Source of the DNA: Apostichopus japonicus
Taxonomy: Eukaryota; Echinodermata; Holothuroidea; Aspidochirotida; Stichopodidae
DNA: 64,000 nt
Assembly: GCF_037975245.1 (NCBI RefSeq)
Contig: NC_092570.1
Span: 1,490,501-1,554,500, forward strand
Reading direction: 5' to 3'
Both the position numbers and the translations under genes were made by a program. Shown here in pieces: positions 13,286 to 25,073 of the stretch; position 1 is the stretch's first letter; each line of letters opens with the position of its first letter. The notes beneath the pieces were generated by a model. The model saw only the letters and a list, made by a program, of their open reading frames with translations. It was not told where the DNA came from and did not search any database.

Positions 13286-14849
13286 GAGGCACATCATTAA
13301 TACGATCACAAGTACCATACTTGATTCTCACTTTGTGCGACTATAATTAAGATAAATACTAGATCTATGTTTCGAGTTGCGCACGAGTACAAAGTCACTG
13401 ATATAAGTAATATGAGTACGTGTATACTTGTTTCTTATTTTAAGTGTCTACGATAACGTGTACAAAGAGTACAAGTTCGAAGTCCCGAGGATGAGTACGC
13501 GAGTATCTTGAAGAATTTTAAGTAGCTGTATAGTATTTCTCTTAGTGGATGCTTTTTGCGTTACTTACTTCATCGCGGTAAAATGTGGGGGACATAATTT
13601 CATATAAGACTGTTTTCAACCTTGATAATACATATATTTGAAACTTTGTGACAGCTTTAATAGAATTATTCTTGATACAGTAATGAAACTATAATATTCA
13701 ATAAGAGTAAAGTCTAGTACGCAATGTATCAATGAGTAGATATTTAGTCAGTAACACTAAATGTCGCTATATGTCACAATCGAAATTTCATATCAGTAAA
13801 ATGATGCTCTCCAGGGAAAACAATTCACATCATTGGAATGAGATCAAAAACAAAATCATAAAAAACCCTTATTTCACAGAGTAGAATTAAAATATTAATA
13901 ATCAGTTATAGCCTGAAATCTCCAGGGAAAATATCTAATGCCACGAGTTTTAAACAAATTGGATATCATGTCGCCGTTCTTATCATCATTTTATAGATTT
14001 TAAATCCTCGAGAGAAATTTTATCCGGCACCTTTTTCTCTAAGTAGTATAACTACAGCCTAAAGATTTCTCAAGTTAATATTGTCGACTTAATGATTGCT
14101 TTGTGTTTATCTTTATATCTAATATATGTCTCTCATCATAGGTGTCGAGTCGTACAGTATGAGGTTCTTTTCTCAGTAGTAAGAGCAAAGCTAAACTGCT
14201 GACATTGGAGGACGCCGGCGTCTACATGCATGGTTACTTACGTCATTAAATATATGTCGTTTTTATCATTACCCAACCGCCAATAGTTAAACCGCCAACC
14301 GTGAACAGTAAACCGGCAGTCGTCGTCGCCAGGCCTCACCGACATCGTTCTTCTATATATAATTCTTAGGCTTTGGTCCCGTAGGTGAAGGCGGTGGCAT
14401 CAGAAGCAAGGAAACATACAATATGCAATATGCAATACAGTATGCATGGAAGGTCTCTGGTTAGATGTTTGACTGGACAAAGTATAAGGTGAGATTTATC
14501 TTTAGGAACACTTCACAGTGTTCTGTATCTGAAATCGTCATGCAAGCGGTAAATCGAATAAAAATCAGCCTAAAGCTGTTAATTGCCTCATCCTCCAGTC
14601 TGGTGCTTAAAGCACAATTTGACCACCTCCCACCCTACCCCAACCAGTACCATCTTCCATGATACACATGCATATATAGCTGTTTACTTTTGTAAATTAT
14701 AACTGCCTTCCGTCCAGAGAAATTGATAAAAATATATTAATTAAAAATCGTGGTCATCGAAAACAGAAGTCATCGACACCGTAAGTTACCTTTCATGCAC
14801 ATCATAGAAATTGCCATCGACATCACAAAACAAATATCATATACATATT
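13286..14849. other. No gene recognised
   Basis: Degenerate GAGTAC words occur at 13390-13510, just past the minisatellite. Beyond that nothing stands out. Confidence 0.5.
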
Positions 14850-14857
14850 AAATATAT

Positions 14858-15225
14858 CAGTGGCGTAGGAAGGTACTTTTGAGTGGGGGGGGGGGGGGCT
14901 GAAGACTGATGGCCGGCCTGGGGGAGGGGTCTAAGGGGAGGGGGTGTCCCCCTCCCCTTTGGAATCTTTTGCATTTCCAGGTGGCCTCAGATGCAATTTG
15001 GTGCAATATAGTACACTTCAACACCCATTTTGTAAACTTAATTTTGTATTTTCAACTGGCCTTAGATGCAATTTGGTGCTCCAAATGAGATTTTTTTTCT
15101 CATTTGGAAATGAAAAAGGGGTTTTCTGACCTGCGAACCGGGGGGGGCGGAATGATACTTCCGCCCCTCCACATTTTTCACTGGGGGGGCTGGCGCCCCC
15201 CAGCCCCCCGGTTCCTACGCCCTTG
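14858..15225. mobile_element. hAT-type MITE (368 bp)
   Basis: It begins CAGTGGCGTAGGAA and ends in TTCCTACGCCCTTG, an imperfect inverted repeat. It is flanked by AAATATAT on both sides (14850-14857 and 15226-15233), an 8-bp target duplication typical of hAT. The inside has G-runs after the left end and a G/C-rich right end, the same build as the 4.3 kb element, but the TIR differs, so it is a related but separate family. No transposase is present. Confidence 0.85.
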
Positions 15226-15754
15226 AAATATATATATATTAAATATATATATATATAGATATATTGTGATGTCGTTACAAAACCCCTTTGTGTCACAGTG
15301 GTTGTATTACAATGAACACTATCGTTCTTATAAGAGGATAATGCTACTCAGACCATTCCTCGACAAAGCTGTTATATTATCCTATAGAAGCTCCCTGCCT
15401 CTGTACTTAAATTGTAATAGTCATAGGTGATAGTGTTATGTTTTACTGTGGTCGTAGTAGTATTATCAGCCCTGTAGATTGTAAATGTTGACAGTTGTGT
15501 TCGGTGAAAGCGATATTGACTGCTTGTAAGTATATTTTGATGAGGACATGGGAATCGTCAGGATTTTCAAGACTACACATGAGGTAGGATCCTTGCACCA
15601 CAGTGACTGTGAACAGTCATATTTTTACAATGCGATTGGATTTTCGGGGTTGCATGGTCTAAGCAGTATCAGCCCAAAACTTCACCCAGGATTAGCGACA
15701 CTCGTTATTACCGATTGCCTGGCCTTTAGCACTACTACCTACACTGTAGGCTAT

Positions 15755-15769
15755 AGCTAGTAGAATGAT
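15755..15769. repeat. Target-site duplication (left) of the U2-headed element
   Basis: AGCTAGTAGAATGAT is repeated exactly at 15947-15961, on the other side of the element. Its last four bases overlap the expected U2 5' sequence, so the true duplication may be 11-15 bp. Confidence 0.75.
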
Positions 15770-15950
15770 ACTTTTTAAGAAAAAGTCGCCCGGGAAAGAA
15801 CCTGGGCACGAAAACCAAACTACCGAACGACTGATCCGCTCTCAACCCCATCGGGACTGTGACTGTGTGATCATCGTCAGGTGTGCATCACCATTCCCCT
15901 CGAAAAGGAACAGATACTACACATGATCTTAGCCAAAAAGCCGAGAAGCT
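15770..15950 (-). mobile_element. U2-snRNA-headed short retroelement, copy 2 with 15-bp target duplication
   Basis: On the minus strand it begins GCTTCTCGGCTTTTTGGCTA and continues to GTAGTATCTGTTC, the U2 5' end including the branch-site pairing GTAGTA. The body after that is not U2 and matches the 6.5 kb copy. It ends in a hairpin (GCCCAGG-TTCTTT-CCCGGGC) and a short A/T tail. AGCTAGTAGAATGAT flanks it at 15755-15769 and 15947-15961, the mark of LINE-driven insertion. SINEs with snRNA-derived heads are known (SINEU of crocodilians). This seems the same principle with a different body. Confidence 0.72.
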
Positions 15951-16439
15951 AGTAGAATGATTACAATGTTACAGCCCAGTAGCTTATTCTTTATAGTCTA
16001 TGCAGCGTAGGCTCCACCAAACCTCATATGCCCTACTAACGTTAGTAACTGTAGTTATATAGCCTACGTTTATTTATACGCGCTCATGATATTAAGTACT
16101 ATGTATCATCCATGTATTTCGCGGAAACGCTCACCACAACGATTAGGTCGACCTTCAACCTATGGTAACGGTCCATATTTGAAACGATAGGACTGGTTAA
16201 AACGCATACGTGAATATTATTACACTCTAAACACAATCTAGTCAAGCGAGGCTAAAGTCTAGTCATATCGACTGGTTTACGTTAGTCAACGATTATACCG
16301 CCATAATCTTGGTAGAGATGCCTTCACGACTAACCCAAAAGGTCGCCTGACCAGAACATAATGGTCACAGTTCTATTTTAATCTGGTCCTACAATAAATG
16401 TCAACACTGGGACGAAACTCACTAGTCAATCAGGTTGAT

Positions 16440-18181
16440 ATATTCGTCATATGAAAAAGCGCGGGAAAATATTAACAATTGTAGCGCCACGGTACGGCCT
16501 AGCGTACTGCACTGAACTATAGTACATTGTACACATACGTACACGACGAGCAAGGAACGTACAGCAGGGAGTTAGCAGCCAGACGGTTACGGTACGAAAA
16601 ATCAAAAAAATATTATCATCCAGTGATATTGTCAGTAACCATTGCAAGGTTAGTATATTAGACCAGTTTTCTTTGGGCCTTCGGCCAGTGTCGTTTGTTA
16701 GTCACTTAAAAAGTATATAGTATATTAGACCATAAAGTGTGTATTTTCGATTATTCCAACTTGTGTACGAACAAGCTAAGATCTAGGTCCTAGGCTAGGC
16801 CTATCATGCAGTAGCTATAGGCGAATTGCCTAACGTTAAACCTAATGACGTTAAGCTGCCTTGTAGTTGTAGTAGTTGTACAGCACAGTTTATCGTATCA
16901 TGGTGGCCCCGGTATTCACGCGTTTCTCATGTTTGCAATGGATAATTTCTTTACAAAATAACAAACCTAAATTAAACTTAATATTTATAATCTGTATTAG
17001 AAACTTTAGCCTTAGGGGGATAGGACCTTGGCTATATTATTCTTGAAATATTTTAGGGGGATAAATTCACAGCAGTGTTTCTCTTGCACTTTCAGGGGGG
17101 ACATAGCCTTTAGAGGCTTAGGTCCTAGGCCATATTATTTATACCTAGATTAGGTTTGAGTTAAGGATTAGCCTCCAATTAGGGTCACCCTAAGATAATG
17201 AATTTACTAGAATAGTGTGTATGGGATTGTGTAGTTGCGTGCGAAACTGTTACACTAAATAAGCTGATTATTCCTAGGGCCCTATAGCCCCCCCCCCCCA
17301 GGCCTAGCCCTAAATAGTTTTTTATAAAATACAGAGGCTAGGCCTATGTTTCATACAAAACATCAACTGAACATGACGCCAATCTTTTATTACCAGTTTG
17401 TCCACTGACCATCCTATCCAACAATCCCGTTAACAATTCACAGGAGAATACACTCCCCCTTCCAAAATAAACATTGGGGACCTTGGAGCAATCTAACAGC
17501 CTATTGCTGCCACAGCTGTGTCATACTAATTTAAAGGCCTAGTTGTCAGTAATATAGAGGGGGAATATTTCTGGACAATTGCACTGACTTGTCCTGAATT
17601 TTTGGCTAAAATTTGTTATATATTCTAGCGACAGTTTTTTCTGCTATTTTTTAAGTTTGTACAAAACAGTTCCGATTCAGAACAAAGGTGGGTGGGTGTT
17701 TAATTTGTTGTAGCTGTTTGTAGGGAGTCATATAGCCTTGGACTAGGCTTTTTTCAAGATGGAATATTCCTCGCTTTACCTGTGGTACCGTGAACCGCAG
17801 TTGATCCCCCTAGGCTAACCCTAATTCCATTGGAAATAAAATAGGACATCTTTTATGGGGTGTTTCATTCAACTTTTTGGAAATACTACAATTTCAAACA
17901 TAAATGTATTTGGTTATCATTGTACACTTGACAAATGAAAATGTAGCTACCATAGAGGATTGATTAATGTTTGCACGTTTCTTTTCCATACAGGTATCAA
18001 ATGCATTCAGGCTTCTGTATCACTGCATAGTAATTTCACTTCCATTTCTACTGTACATTTTAGTAATGGGATGTGATTAAATAGTTGAATTGTGACTGGT
18101 ATCGTACCGTACATGTTTACCCACATGCTGTACAAAATATGCACATGAACTTTAGGGATGTGAACAAATAACAAAAGTTGT
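16440..18181 (+). promoter_or_regulatory. Upstream region and possible 5'UTR of the SAMD3-like gene
   Basis: No coding exon is visible here. A pyrimidine-rich acceptor ends at 17993, so 17994-18181 is probably 5'UTR. It contains several short upstream ATGs that soon meet stops. A donor-like AAG/GTTAGT near 16648 could end a first non-coding exon. The stretch is unusually rich in TAGG/CCTA words, including TAGGCCTA near 16797 and 17338, and has a C-run near 17290. I see no clear TATA box or CpG island. The promoter role is an inference from position. Confidence 0.3.
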
Positions 18182-21100
18182 ATGTCTATCACATTGGCAG
18201 ATAGACGTCGTTTAATTGTGGAAGAGGATGCTACTAGCGAAGTGGTTAAGAAAGTCTATCCTTGGCTATTTGAAGATGAAGAGGTACTGTATGAATATGT
18301 CTTTGTAGATATTATTTATTATACAGTAGTCTGCGTAAAAGTAAAATTCAATCTTGTGGTTTCAAAAGTTATGGACATTTGAATATATTCACTTTAGGCC
18401 CACCACTTGTTCGAACCACGACTTTGTTTTTCAAAAATCAATTCAAGACAGTGTTGCGCTAAGCAGCGCGATTGCAGGATTCCCACACTTTTTTTGCTGA
18501 TACCGCTATTGGGAATTTGTAGGGGGGGATGTTCCCCCTTAAAAAGAAACCATTTTGTTTTATTCTGAGCTAGAGCCCGATCTATACCTTTATCAGCAAG
18601 ATCACTCCACAAAACCTCATGTCCTCATCCCAAGACTTGGGGAGCCTACTGCTCCTACATTGACCAGCTACAGTAGTCTCTCTCTACTTCTTTACCAATT
18701 CGCATCTTCCATCCCTTTCGACATGTCTAAACCATCTCAATCTACGTCTCTGAACATAATCCCGAATATGTGTTAGTCCTAAGCGATCTCTTAACTTCTC
18801 AGGTGAATTCACCATATGTACTGTATAATATCTAATTGATCTCATTTAACCATAGATACTACTTGAATTAAAGCGACTTGAAGGAAAGACGACAATGGCA
18901 CAGTTACTTGGTGAAGGGCTTTCCAAGTATGGAGATGCCATAATCCGCTGCACTTTGAAGATGAAGCATCCCACTGTCATAGATACATCCATGGAGAAGG
19001 ACGAAGGTGCCTGTTAAGGTACATTATTAACAATTCAATCTGTAATTCACTATTCAAGTGATCATCACCCAGGTATGTGCTGGGTCTTCAAAATGGACTA
19101 CGGGCAAAGTCTGAGGCAGGGGTGGATGCAAAATATGTCTTGGTAAGGGGGTATAACTATTCAGATGTATGGTAGTGAAAAATAAACACCTTCATTAGAC
19201 ATTAACGTTTGTCGTCTTGCATCATACAGTCTGAGGAAAATAGGGCGCATCCGTACATACTCAGACTGTGGTAGCACTAAAAGGCTAGTGCACGCATTTG
19301 TCTCTTCACATCTTGACTCTTGCAACAGACTCATTTATGGACTGCCAAATAATCTCCAGCGTTGTACGAGCTGCCAGGTTGGTTACCTTATCTAGGAAGT
19401 GTGAACACATAACCCCCATCCTTGTAAATCTCCACTGGTTACAAGTGAAGAAGCGTATCATGTGTAAGTTAATGCTTTTGACCTACAAAATATTAAAGAA
19501 ACTTGCTCCATACTATCTATGTAAACTTCTCAATATCATTGAACCGGTACATATTCTCAGGTCAAATGCTGCTACAACACTTATTGTACAAATGTCAGCA
19601 CCATTACTTACGGTGAGAGTTCTTTTTTCAGCAGCTGCTAAACTCTGAAACCAACTACCACCACATGTTTGAAATGCTAAATCTATATGTAAATTTAGGA
19701 CCTTGTTAAGACTTACTAGCAGAGGGTTGTGTGATTTTAAATCATGCTGATTTAAATCAGTGTTTTTTTTTAAATCACTGATTTAAATCACTTTTCTAAT
19801 TCTTGGCAGGAAAAGTTGAATTTGTGGTCAGCATATTCTCTGAAATCAAGCAGTTCCTTATAAAATAGAGTCTCAATCAAGTATCAAAGCAATTTCAGTA
19901 AATCTGGGGGGGGGGGGGGTTGTATTTTCAGGGAGAAAAATCCTTGTCACATACACCGGTATGGCATGAGGCCTATTATGCTTAAACAAATTGAACAATT
20001 CTAGAAATTGCCTGCTAGAATCCCCTCAGAGTTCAGTTAAGTTCAGTAGAAGAAGGATCAGGATGGACCCTGTGAAAGACCCTGTACCACAGATAACCCA
20101 GACTGCCAGATATGATCATGGATGAACACAATCAAGTGCTCAGATGATAACGAGACAGGCTGTGTATTGACGGTAGATTGCATAAATTATGGCTGTGAAG
20201 TACTTCATTTGGTACAAACAAGTGTCTGTGTTCAACAAAGGGAAATTGGTACAGTATCATGGGCCCCTTAGTGGAGGGGATATAGGGCCTAATTTTGAAA
20301 TTATATTCAAGACTGTTGACTTCCCTTGATTGTCCCGAAATCAAATTAAATCATTGGGCTGACTGCTCGTATGTGATATGGGTGGGTATAGATGTTTTTG
20401 GAAGATTTAGGTAACATTTGAGAGGAAATTGAACTTTTGATTATTGCAAAATTTATTCGATTATTAAAAAAAAAATTAAAAAATCAACTCTGAATTAGCA
20501 TTTATATTTGCAATATGGGTAATGTTTTGTATAATTATATTTTTTCTGTGTGCAGTGCATTGCAGCATTGTGGTCTTGGACGGAATGCCCTATATAAAAA
20601 CGTTTTATTATTATTAAGGTTATTATAACATGTTTGAAGTTATGGATATGGATATAGAATGTCTATTCCAATTTCCAAAAACAATTTTTTGGAAACAATG
20701 CAATTATTTTTTATGGCCCATGCCAGTAGGGGCCCACGACAAATAACTGAACAATTGGCATAACTTAAAGATGCTTGCTTGGGTTGAGCTCTCATACTTG
20801 ATATTACTTAGCTAAGTAGCCTAGACCTTATCAAATGATACAAATATCTTTGCTGAAAATAAGACCTGTGATGTATTTAGTACTCTACTTTAATATTATC
20901 ACCTAAGCAATTTATTGAGTATTGAGTATTGCTCTCCGGACTGCAGATGAGTGAATCTGTGATATTTTTGTCCTATCGATGTTACCAAATATGACATAAT
21001 ATCACTCTTCTGAAATGTCATGATGTTATGAGTGCTTTAACATTCTGTTGTTGATTTTTCTTTTAGAGTCTAGAATGCATGCAGCAATTCTGTCAGTTCC

Positions 21101-22562
21101 GACTCTACTGAATGAGAAGTTGGGTGCTATGATTGTATTTGCAGATGAGGATAGTGTAAGTACCCAATGTATTATTTAAATCAACAGTATGTAAACTATG
21201 GGTCAAGGCCATCAGAGGTGGTCTGATATTGTATGTTACAGTGTCGAGGGTTCATCATGATAGTGCCCTGGTAGTGTTTCCTTTGGGGTATTCAGCAATT
21301 TTAGGTCTGATGCCATATGGGCTATATCAGGAAATAACTCAAAATTAATATTTTCCTACAGATTGTATGGTCACAATACTTAGAGTTTAATTGTCACGAT
21401 AGTGTTTTGGTAGTGCTCCTTTGGGGTGTTTGGAATTTTAGGCCAAAGGTCATGTATGGGCCATATGGGCCATTTTGAACTCCTGAACTCCGCCTGAAAT
21501 CACACAAAATGTTTCTTTTCCTATGAATTCTATGGTGCAGGGTTGAGCATTTTTCACAGTGGTACTTAGGTAGTGCCTCCTTTTGGTTTTTAGGATTTGG
21601 GGGCCTAAGTCACCTGTAGACCATATGGGCCAGTTTATGAAATCACTCAAAATGATAGTTTTCATACAAATTTGCCCTAACATTTGTTGGGGCATCTTTC
21701 TTTTTTTTGGGGGGGGGGCATTTTTTGGCATCCTTATTTCTGGGGGGCCTTGAAATATTTGGGCCCTGAAAACCTTCTGTCTGCAACAAAGGCCCACACA
21801 TCTGATCATTATTCCCTAACTAAATATCACATGTATGACCTGGGAGTGTTCATAGCTGTAAATATAGTAAGGGCATCATCACAAAGGTAGAATAGACTAG
21901 TATGTATGTGATAACTGGAACAGAATGTTGGACAGATTTCAATCTGTAGTTGCAGTAACCATAACCCAATGTGGATTTCCTGATCAGCCCCAAGTGTATT
22001 AAAATCATCTAGTGGAATGAATCCCTACCATGATGTAATTAGCTGTAACAAGATGTCATAACTCATGGCAAATATTCATTTCTCTCTAAAATACACGGAA
22101 CCAGTGCACCATTTAGCTCTGTTGTTTCATTTATACTCTGCTATAATTTATATCATCACAAATAGTATTACTTGTAGTGAATACGATGTACTGTAAATTG
22201 ATTTGAAAAAATATTTAAGAAATTATTTATTTTGATTCCTTCGTTGGTGGAGTATATTTGTTTGTTGGTCACGAATGGCCATCATGGTGGATCAGCCACC
22301 CCTCCCATTTTCTGAAACTGGAAAGCGCTGTATATTGAATACATATACCTTAATATCTTTGCAGGTTACAGACTTGTCAGACGTGCCAGTTTATATCCAG
22401 GTGACAGAGGATGAAGGTGTTCCAGAGTACACTGTGATAGTGGAAACCTTGCAAGTAGCTACTTTGAAAAGTTTGTTCGCAGCCATGTGCAATTATTTGG
22501 CAGTGTTCTATGTCCTAAATATGGCATATGAGCCTTTGCTGAAGAAAACCCTTCAGTTTTAA
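18182..22562 (+). CDS. Four-exon gene, SAMD3-like protein C-terminal region (spliced, 179 aa)
   Basis: Exons are 18182-18283, 18856-19006, 21067-21155 and 22365-22562. All introns are GT-AG and the phases agree (0, 1, 0), giving 540 nt. ATG 18182 is taken as the start because an in-frame TGA lies at 18161. A strong acceptor at 17992 could begin a 5'UTR-plus-coding exon, and an alternative acceptor at 18199-18200 would mean that earlier coding exons exist. Exon 1 carries RRRLIVEEDATSEVVKKVYP and joins exon 2 to read FEDEEILLELKRLEGK. Exon 4 has a hydrophobic FAAMCNYLAVFYVLNMAYEP stretch. By memory of the family, this order (RRxxIV, YPxLF, E-L-R, then LFxLxYxLNxxYP near the C-terminus) resembles SAMD3-like proteins, whose function is poorly known. 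Those proteins are usually several hundred residues long, so this is a short or incomplete member. The frame ends at TAA 22560-22562 in a T4A8 run. The family-like end (KKIILNVDD onward) continues in another frame to TGA 22655-22657. An AATAAA at 22613 could serve the short form. The exon model is firmer than the family assignment. Confidence 0.66.
18525..18790 (-). pseudogene. Decayed non-LTR retrotransposon 3' coding end (RTE-like) in intron 1
   Basis: Read on the minus strand from 18776, the sequence gives DYVQRRRLRWFRHVERDGR, then after a stop LPKSWDED, and after a frame change WSDLADKGIDRALAQNKTKW. This is the usual order at the C-terminus of RTE-type reverse transcriptases: RRRLRWFGHV, a GRPKKTW-like stretch, then DL...G and a DRxxWR-like end. 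In-frame stops and frame changes show it is dead. It lies antisense inside intron 1 of the SAMD3-like gene. Confidence 0.62.
19205..19735 (+). pseudogene. Decayed CR1/L2-type LINE reverse transcriptase C-terminus in intron 2
   Basis: The plus strand reads RLASYSLRKIGRIRTYSD, then LVHAFVSSHLDSCNRLIYGL, and after a frame change AARLVTLSRKCEHITPILVN, LHWLQVKKRIMCKLMLLTYK and a region ending FSAAAKL. These are well-known C-terminal motifs of CR1/L2-like non-LTR reverse transcriptases (VHAFVxSRLDxCNxLLYGLP, HITPxLxxLHWLPV, KxLLLTxKxL). At least one frameshift and a late stop make it non-functional. A matching LINE 3' end lies at 20550-20620 in the same orientation, so the insertion may span most of 19.2-20.6 kb of intron 2. 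Confidence 0.75.
20550..20620 (+). mobile_element. LINE 3' end, probably of the 19.2 kb relic
   Basis: The stretch has TGCCCTATATAAAAACG followed by TTATTATTATTA. CR1/L2-type LINEs commonly end in a short hairpin region containing CTATATAAA and then an ATT microsatellite tail. Orientation and distance fit the LINE coding relic upstream. The intervening sequence is too decayed to follow. Confidence 0.45.
21235..21690 (+). repeat. Degenerate tandem repeat of about 150 bp, three units, in intron 3
   Basis: Three units share two anchors. The first is GGTAGTG followed by CCTTT(G/T)GG at about 21269, 21411 and 21571. The second is CCATATGGGC followed by 'aaatcactcaaaat' at about 21324, 21466 and 21623. 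Units differ by substitutions and small indels, so the array is old. It ends in T and G homopolymers at 21700-21717. Confidence 0.6.
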
Positions 22563-22657
22563 AAAAAATCATTTTGAATGTTGATGATACTACACCGGCA
22601 GATAAATCAGTCAATAAAATTCTGGAGAAACTAAACATGCAAATCGCTAAAAATTGA
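22563..22657 (+). pseudogene. Frame-shifted continuation of the SAMD3-like C-terminus
   Basis: Directly after the TAA of exon 4, the frame starting at 22568 reads IILNVDDTTPADKSVNKILE and ends at TGA 22655. Adding one base in the T4A8 run would join it to exon 4 as TLQFLKKIILNVDD, which is how related proteins end (aromatic residue, then hydrophobic residues, then acidic pair). The break is either a real one-base deletion that shortens the protein or a homopolymer sequencing error. Nothing in the sequence decides between these. Confidence 0.55.
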
Positions 22658-22894
22658 TGGCCTAATTACTGCTCCAGGCACCTACCATTTTTTGTACAGT
22701 TTTTTTGGCTCAAACTGTCATCACATTTATAACATAGAATACTGCCTATCAATTGCACTAGCATATATGAGTCAAAATAGGCTAAGGTGTTATAAAACTG
22801 TAACTAACTTGCAAATAATAAGTCATTGAAAATTTTTTCATGATCATTTGAGCTGTTGCGTGTGTTAGTTTTGACTTACAAAATGTTGTTATTT

Positions 22895-24745
22895 TTGGTT
22901 ACGATGCCGAAGGCCGAGTAACCTATGCGATCAAGTTGGCGTGTGTGAGGGTGCGTTTGTTTTGCTATCTGACCGAGGACTTGAACAAAACAATTTCAGG
23001 TCCTCGGTTGTGATTTCTAAAGAATCACCACGTCCTCGGAAGAATTCTATTGTATGGGGTATTGTTAATGTTACGGTACGTGGATTTGAACAATGGAAAA
23101 TACAATGGGGTCCTCGGTCTGAACGAAACACAAACATGTATGTGTGTGTGTGATGTGACAGCTTGCTCGTAAACACGATATCTCAACAACGACACATTGG
23201 ATCAATGTCATATTGGACTGGTGATGTGTGGATGGTCCCTATTGTTTTTGTTCTCCATCACATGAATATTAATAAGTGGGTAGGGCTTAAAGTAAAATTC
23301 TTAAAATGTCAATATCTTCGCAACGGTATGTCCGATCTGCTTCATACTTGGTATGGTGATGTAAGTGGTTCATTGTCACATGACAATGGAATTTCATCTA
23401 ATTAATATTCATGAGTAGGTGGGGCTTAATCCTTAATTGCTAGAAATAGCTTGTAAACCTGAAATCTTAGAAATTAAATGTTGAATTACTGTCATTTTGA
23501 ACTAGTACATGCTCCATGATTAGTAGATGTTCCCTATTGTTTTTGTTGTTCATGACATGAATATTAATGAGTAGGCAGCAGTTAAAGTGAAATTCTTAAA
23601 ATGTCAATAACTTTGCAACGGTATAACCGATCATCTCCATACTTTGTTGATTGGTGGTGGATAATAATAGTTACATTTTCATATGAAAATAACATGTAAC
23701 CTCATTAATATTCATGTGTTTGTTGGCCATATAGCATTTGTTGTCCCTCATTCCTAAACTCCTGTCATTCGTCACGTTTGACATGTTTTCCTGGTTCCTG
23801 GGAGCTTGCTGATCTTATCTATATTTGTTTTGCTTTATAAAACCATGAAATTGGCTAGCCAGGCCATTAAAGGAGTAGTCCAGTGACAAATTAAACTGGA
23901 CTGAAAAAAAGTAACCTTTGCAATTAAGTTGGCATATGTGTATGTTGTAATGAGTTGGCATGTTTGTATGTTTTGATCAAGTTTGCGTGTGGGTATGTGT
24001 GTATATGTATGTTGCATAAATAGCTGGCTCAGACAATTAAAGGGATAGTCTATAGTGAAAATAGTAAATGAACTTAATAATCTGGTATTACTGTACATGT
24101 ACCTATAGAGTATAGGGAAATCTTATGTGAGTGGGGTAGATTAATGTGTTGGTAGTAAGGTGTGAAACTGGTAAAATCTGATGGGTGTCAGGTGGGGGGG
24201 GGGGTTGTCAGATGAGTAGGGTGATGTTGGGATCAGGGTTGTAGGATGGTAGGTGAGGCTGCAGGTGGTATGATGGTAAGGGTTCCGCTCTGGGTTGGGG
24301 ATATGGGTTGTGTCGTATGATCCCCATGTGTTTGTCTGGAGAGGGGGTGTGGGGTGGTGAAATGCCTAGAGTCAACTATATCACTTTTTTTCAACTTTAT
24401 ATGTACATCAATAAAGGCATTAATTTTTGGTTTTGTTTACGATGGCCAGGTAATCTACAGTTTAGCATGTTTGCAAGTGTATGTATAATCTTAAAAACAA
24501 TAAATTTAATTACTGTAAATGTATTGAATAACTTGTAGATATGCTACATTATCATTACATGGACCTCATTGTTTTTGTTGTCCAGTACATGAATATGTGG
24601 GTGGGGCTTGTAATCAAATTCTTAAAATGTTGATATTTTTTCAAATATATGTCTGATCACCTTCATACTTGGTAGGTTGGTACAGTAGTGCTACAGGAAA
24701 CTGAAATTTCATTTATATTCATGAGTGCAACTGACAACTTTATGT
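22895..24745 (+). repeat. Dispersed repeat complex with units of about 190 bp
   Basis: Three related units begin with 'attgtttttgtt' followed by ACATGAATAT, run through AAATTCTTAAAATGT, CCGATC and TTCATACTTGGT, and end near CATTAATATTCATG (about 23240-23425, 23530-23715 and 24565-24735). Between them, two copies of a block with TTAAAGG(A/G)(G/A)TAGTC lie at 23868 and 24038. A leader with GATGCCGAAGGCCGAGTAAC sits at 22903. Short ORFs crossing this stretch follow the repeat. Probably one mobile family that expanded locally. Confidence 0.6.
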
Positions 24746-25073
24746 CTGATCAGCTTCAGTTTGGTTTCAGTTGTCTGGCAATAAGTACAATACAGGTATA
24801 TAACAATAACAAATTCTGACTTATCTTATTTCATAAACTCTCATCTGCATCAGAACCACTAAACCTTTGGGTTTTCTGGTTCTTCAATTACTGATGAAAT
24901 CAGACACTCTTTTGTACTTACTATTGAGGTGAAGCATATGTAGTGTTTAAGAGAAAATATAAAATGTGATTCCAAATTAATACAGAAATTCTTGCTTTCT
25001 TTTTTTCATGTGAGAGGGCTTGATGGTCTAGCAGTGGTTAAGGCCCAATCAGGTTTTATATCCAAGAATTGTT

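Noticed and set aside
12314-13318. 334-codon frame as a real repeat protein
   Set aside because: All three frames of that strand are open for the same arithmetic reason, and there is no start context, domain or splice evidence.
15770-15950. Genuine U2 snRNA gene
   Set aside because: Only the 5' part matches U2; the Sm site and later stem-loops are absent and a target duplication marks it as a retroinsertion.
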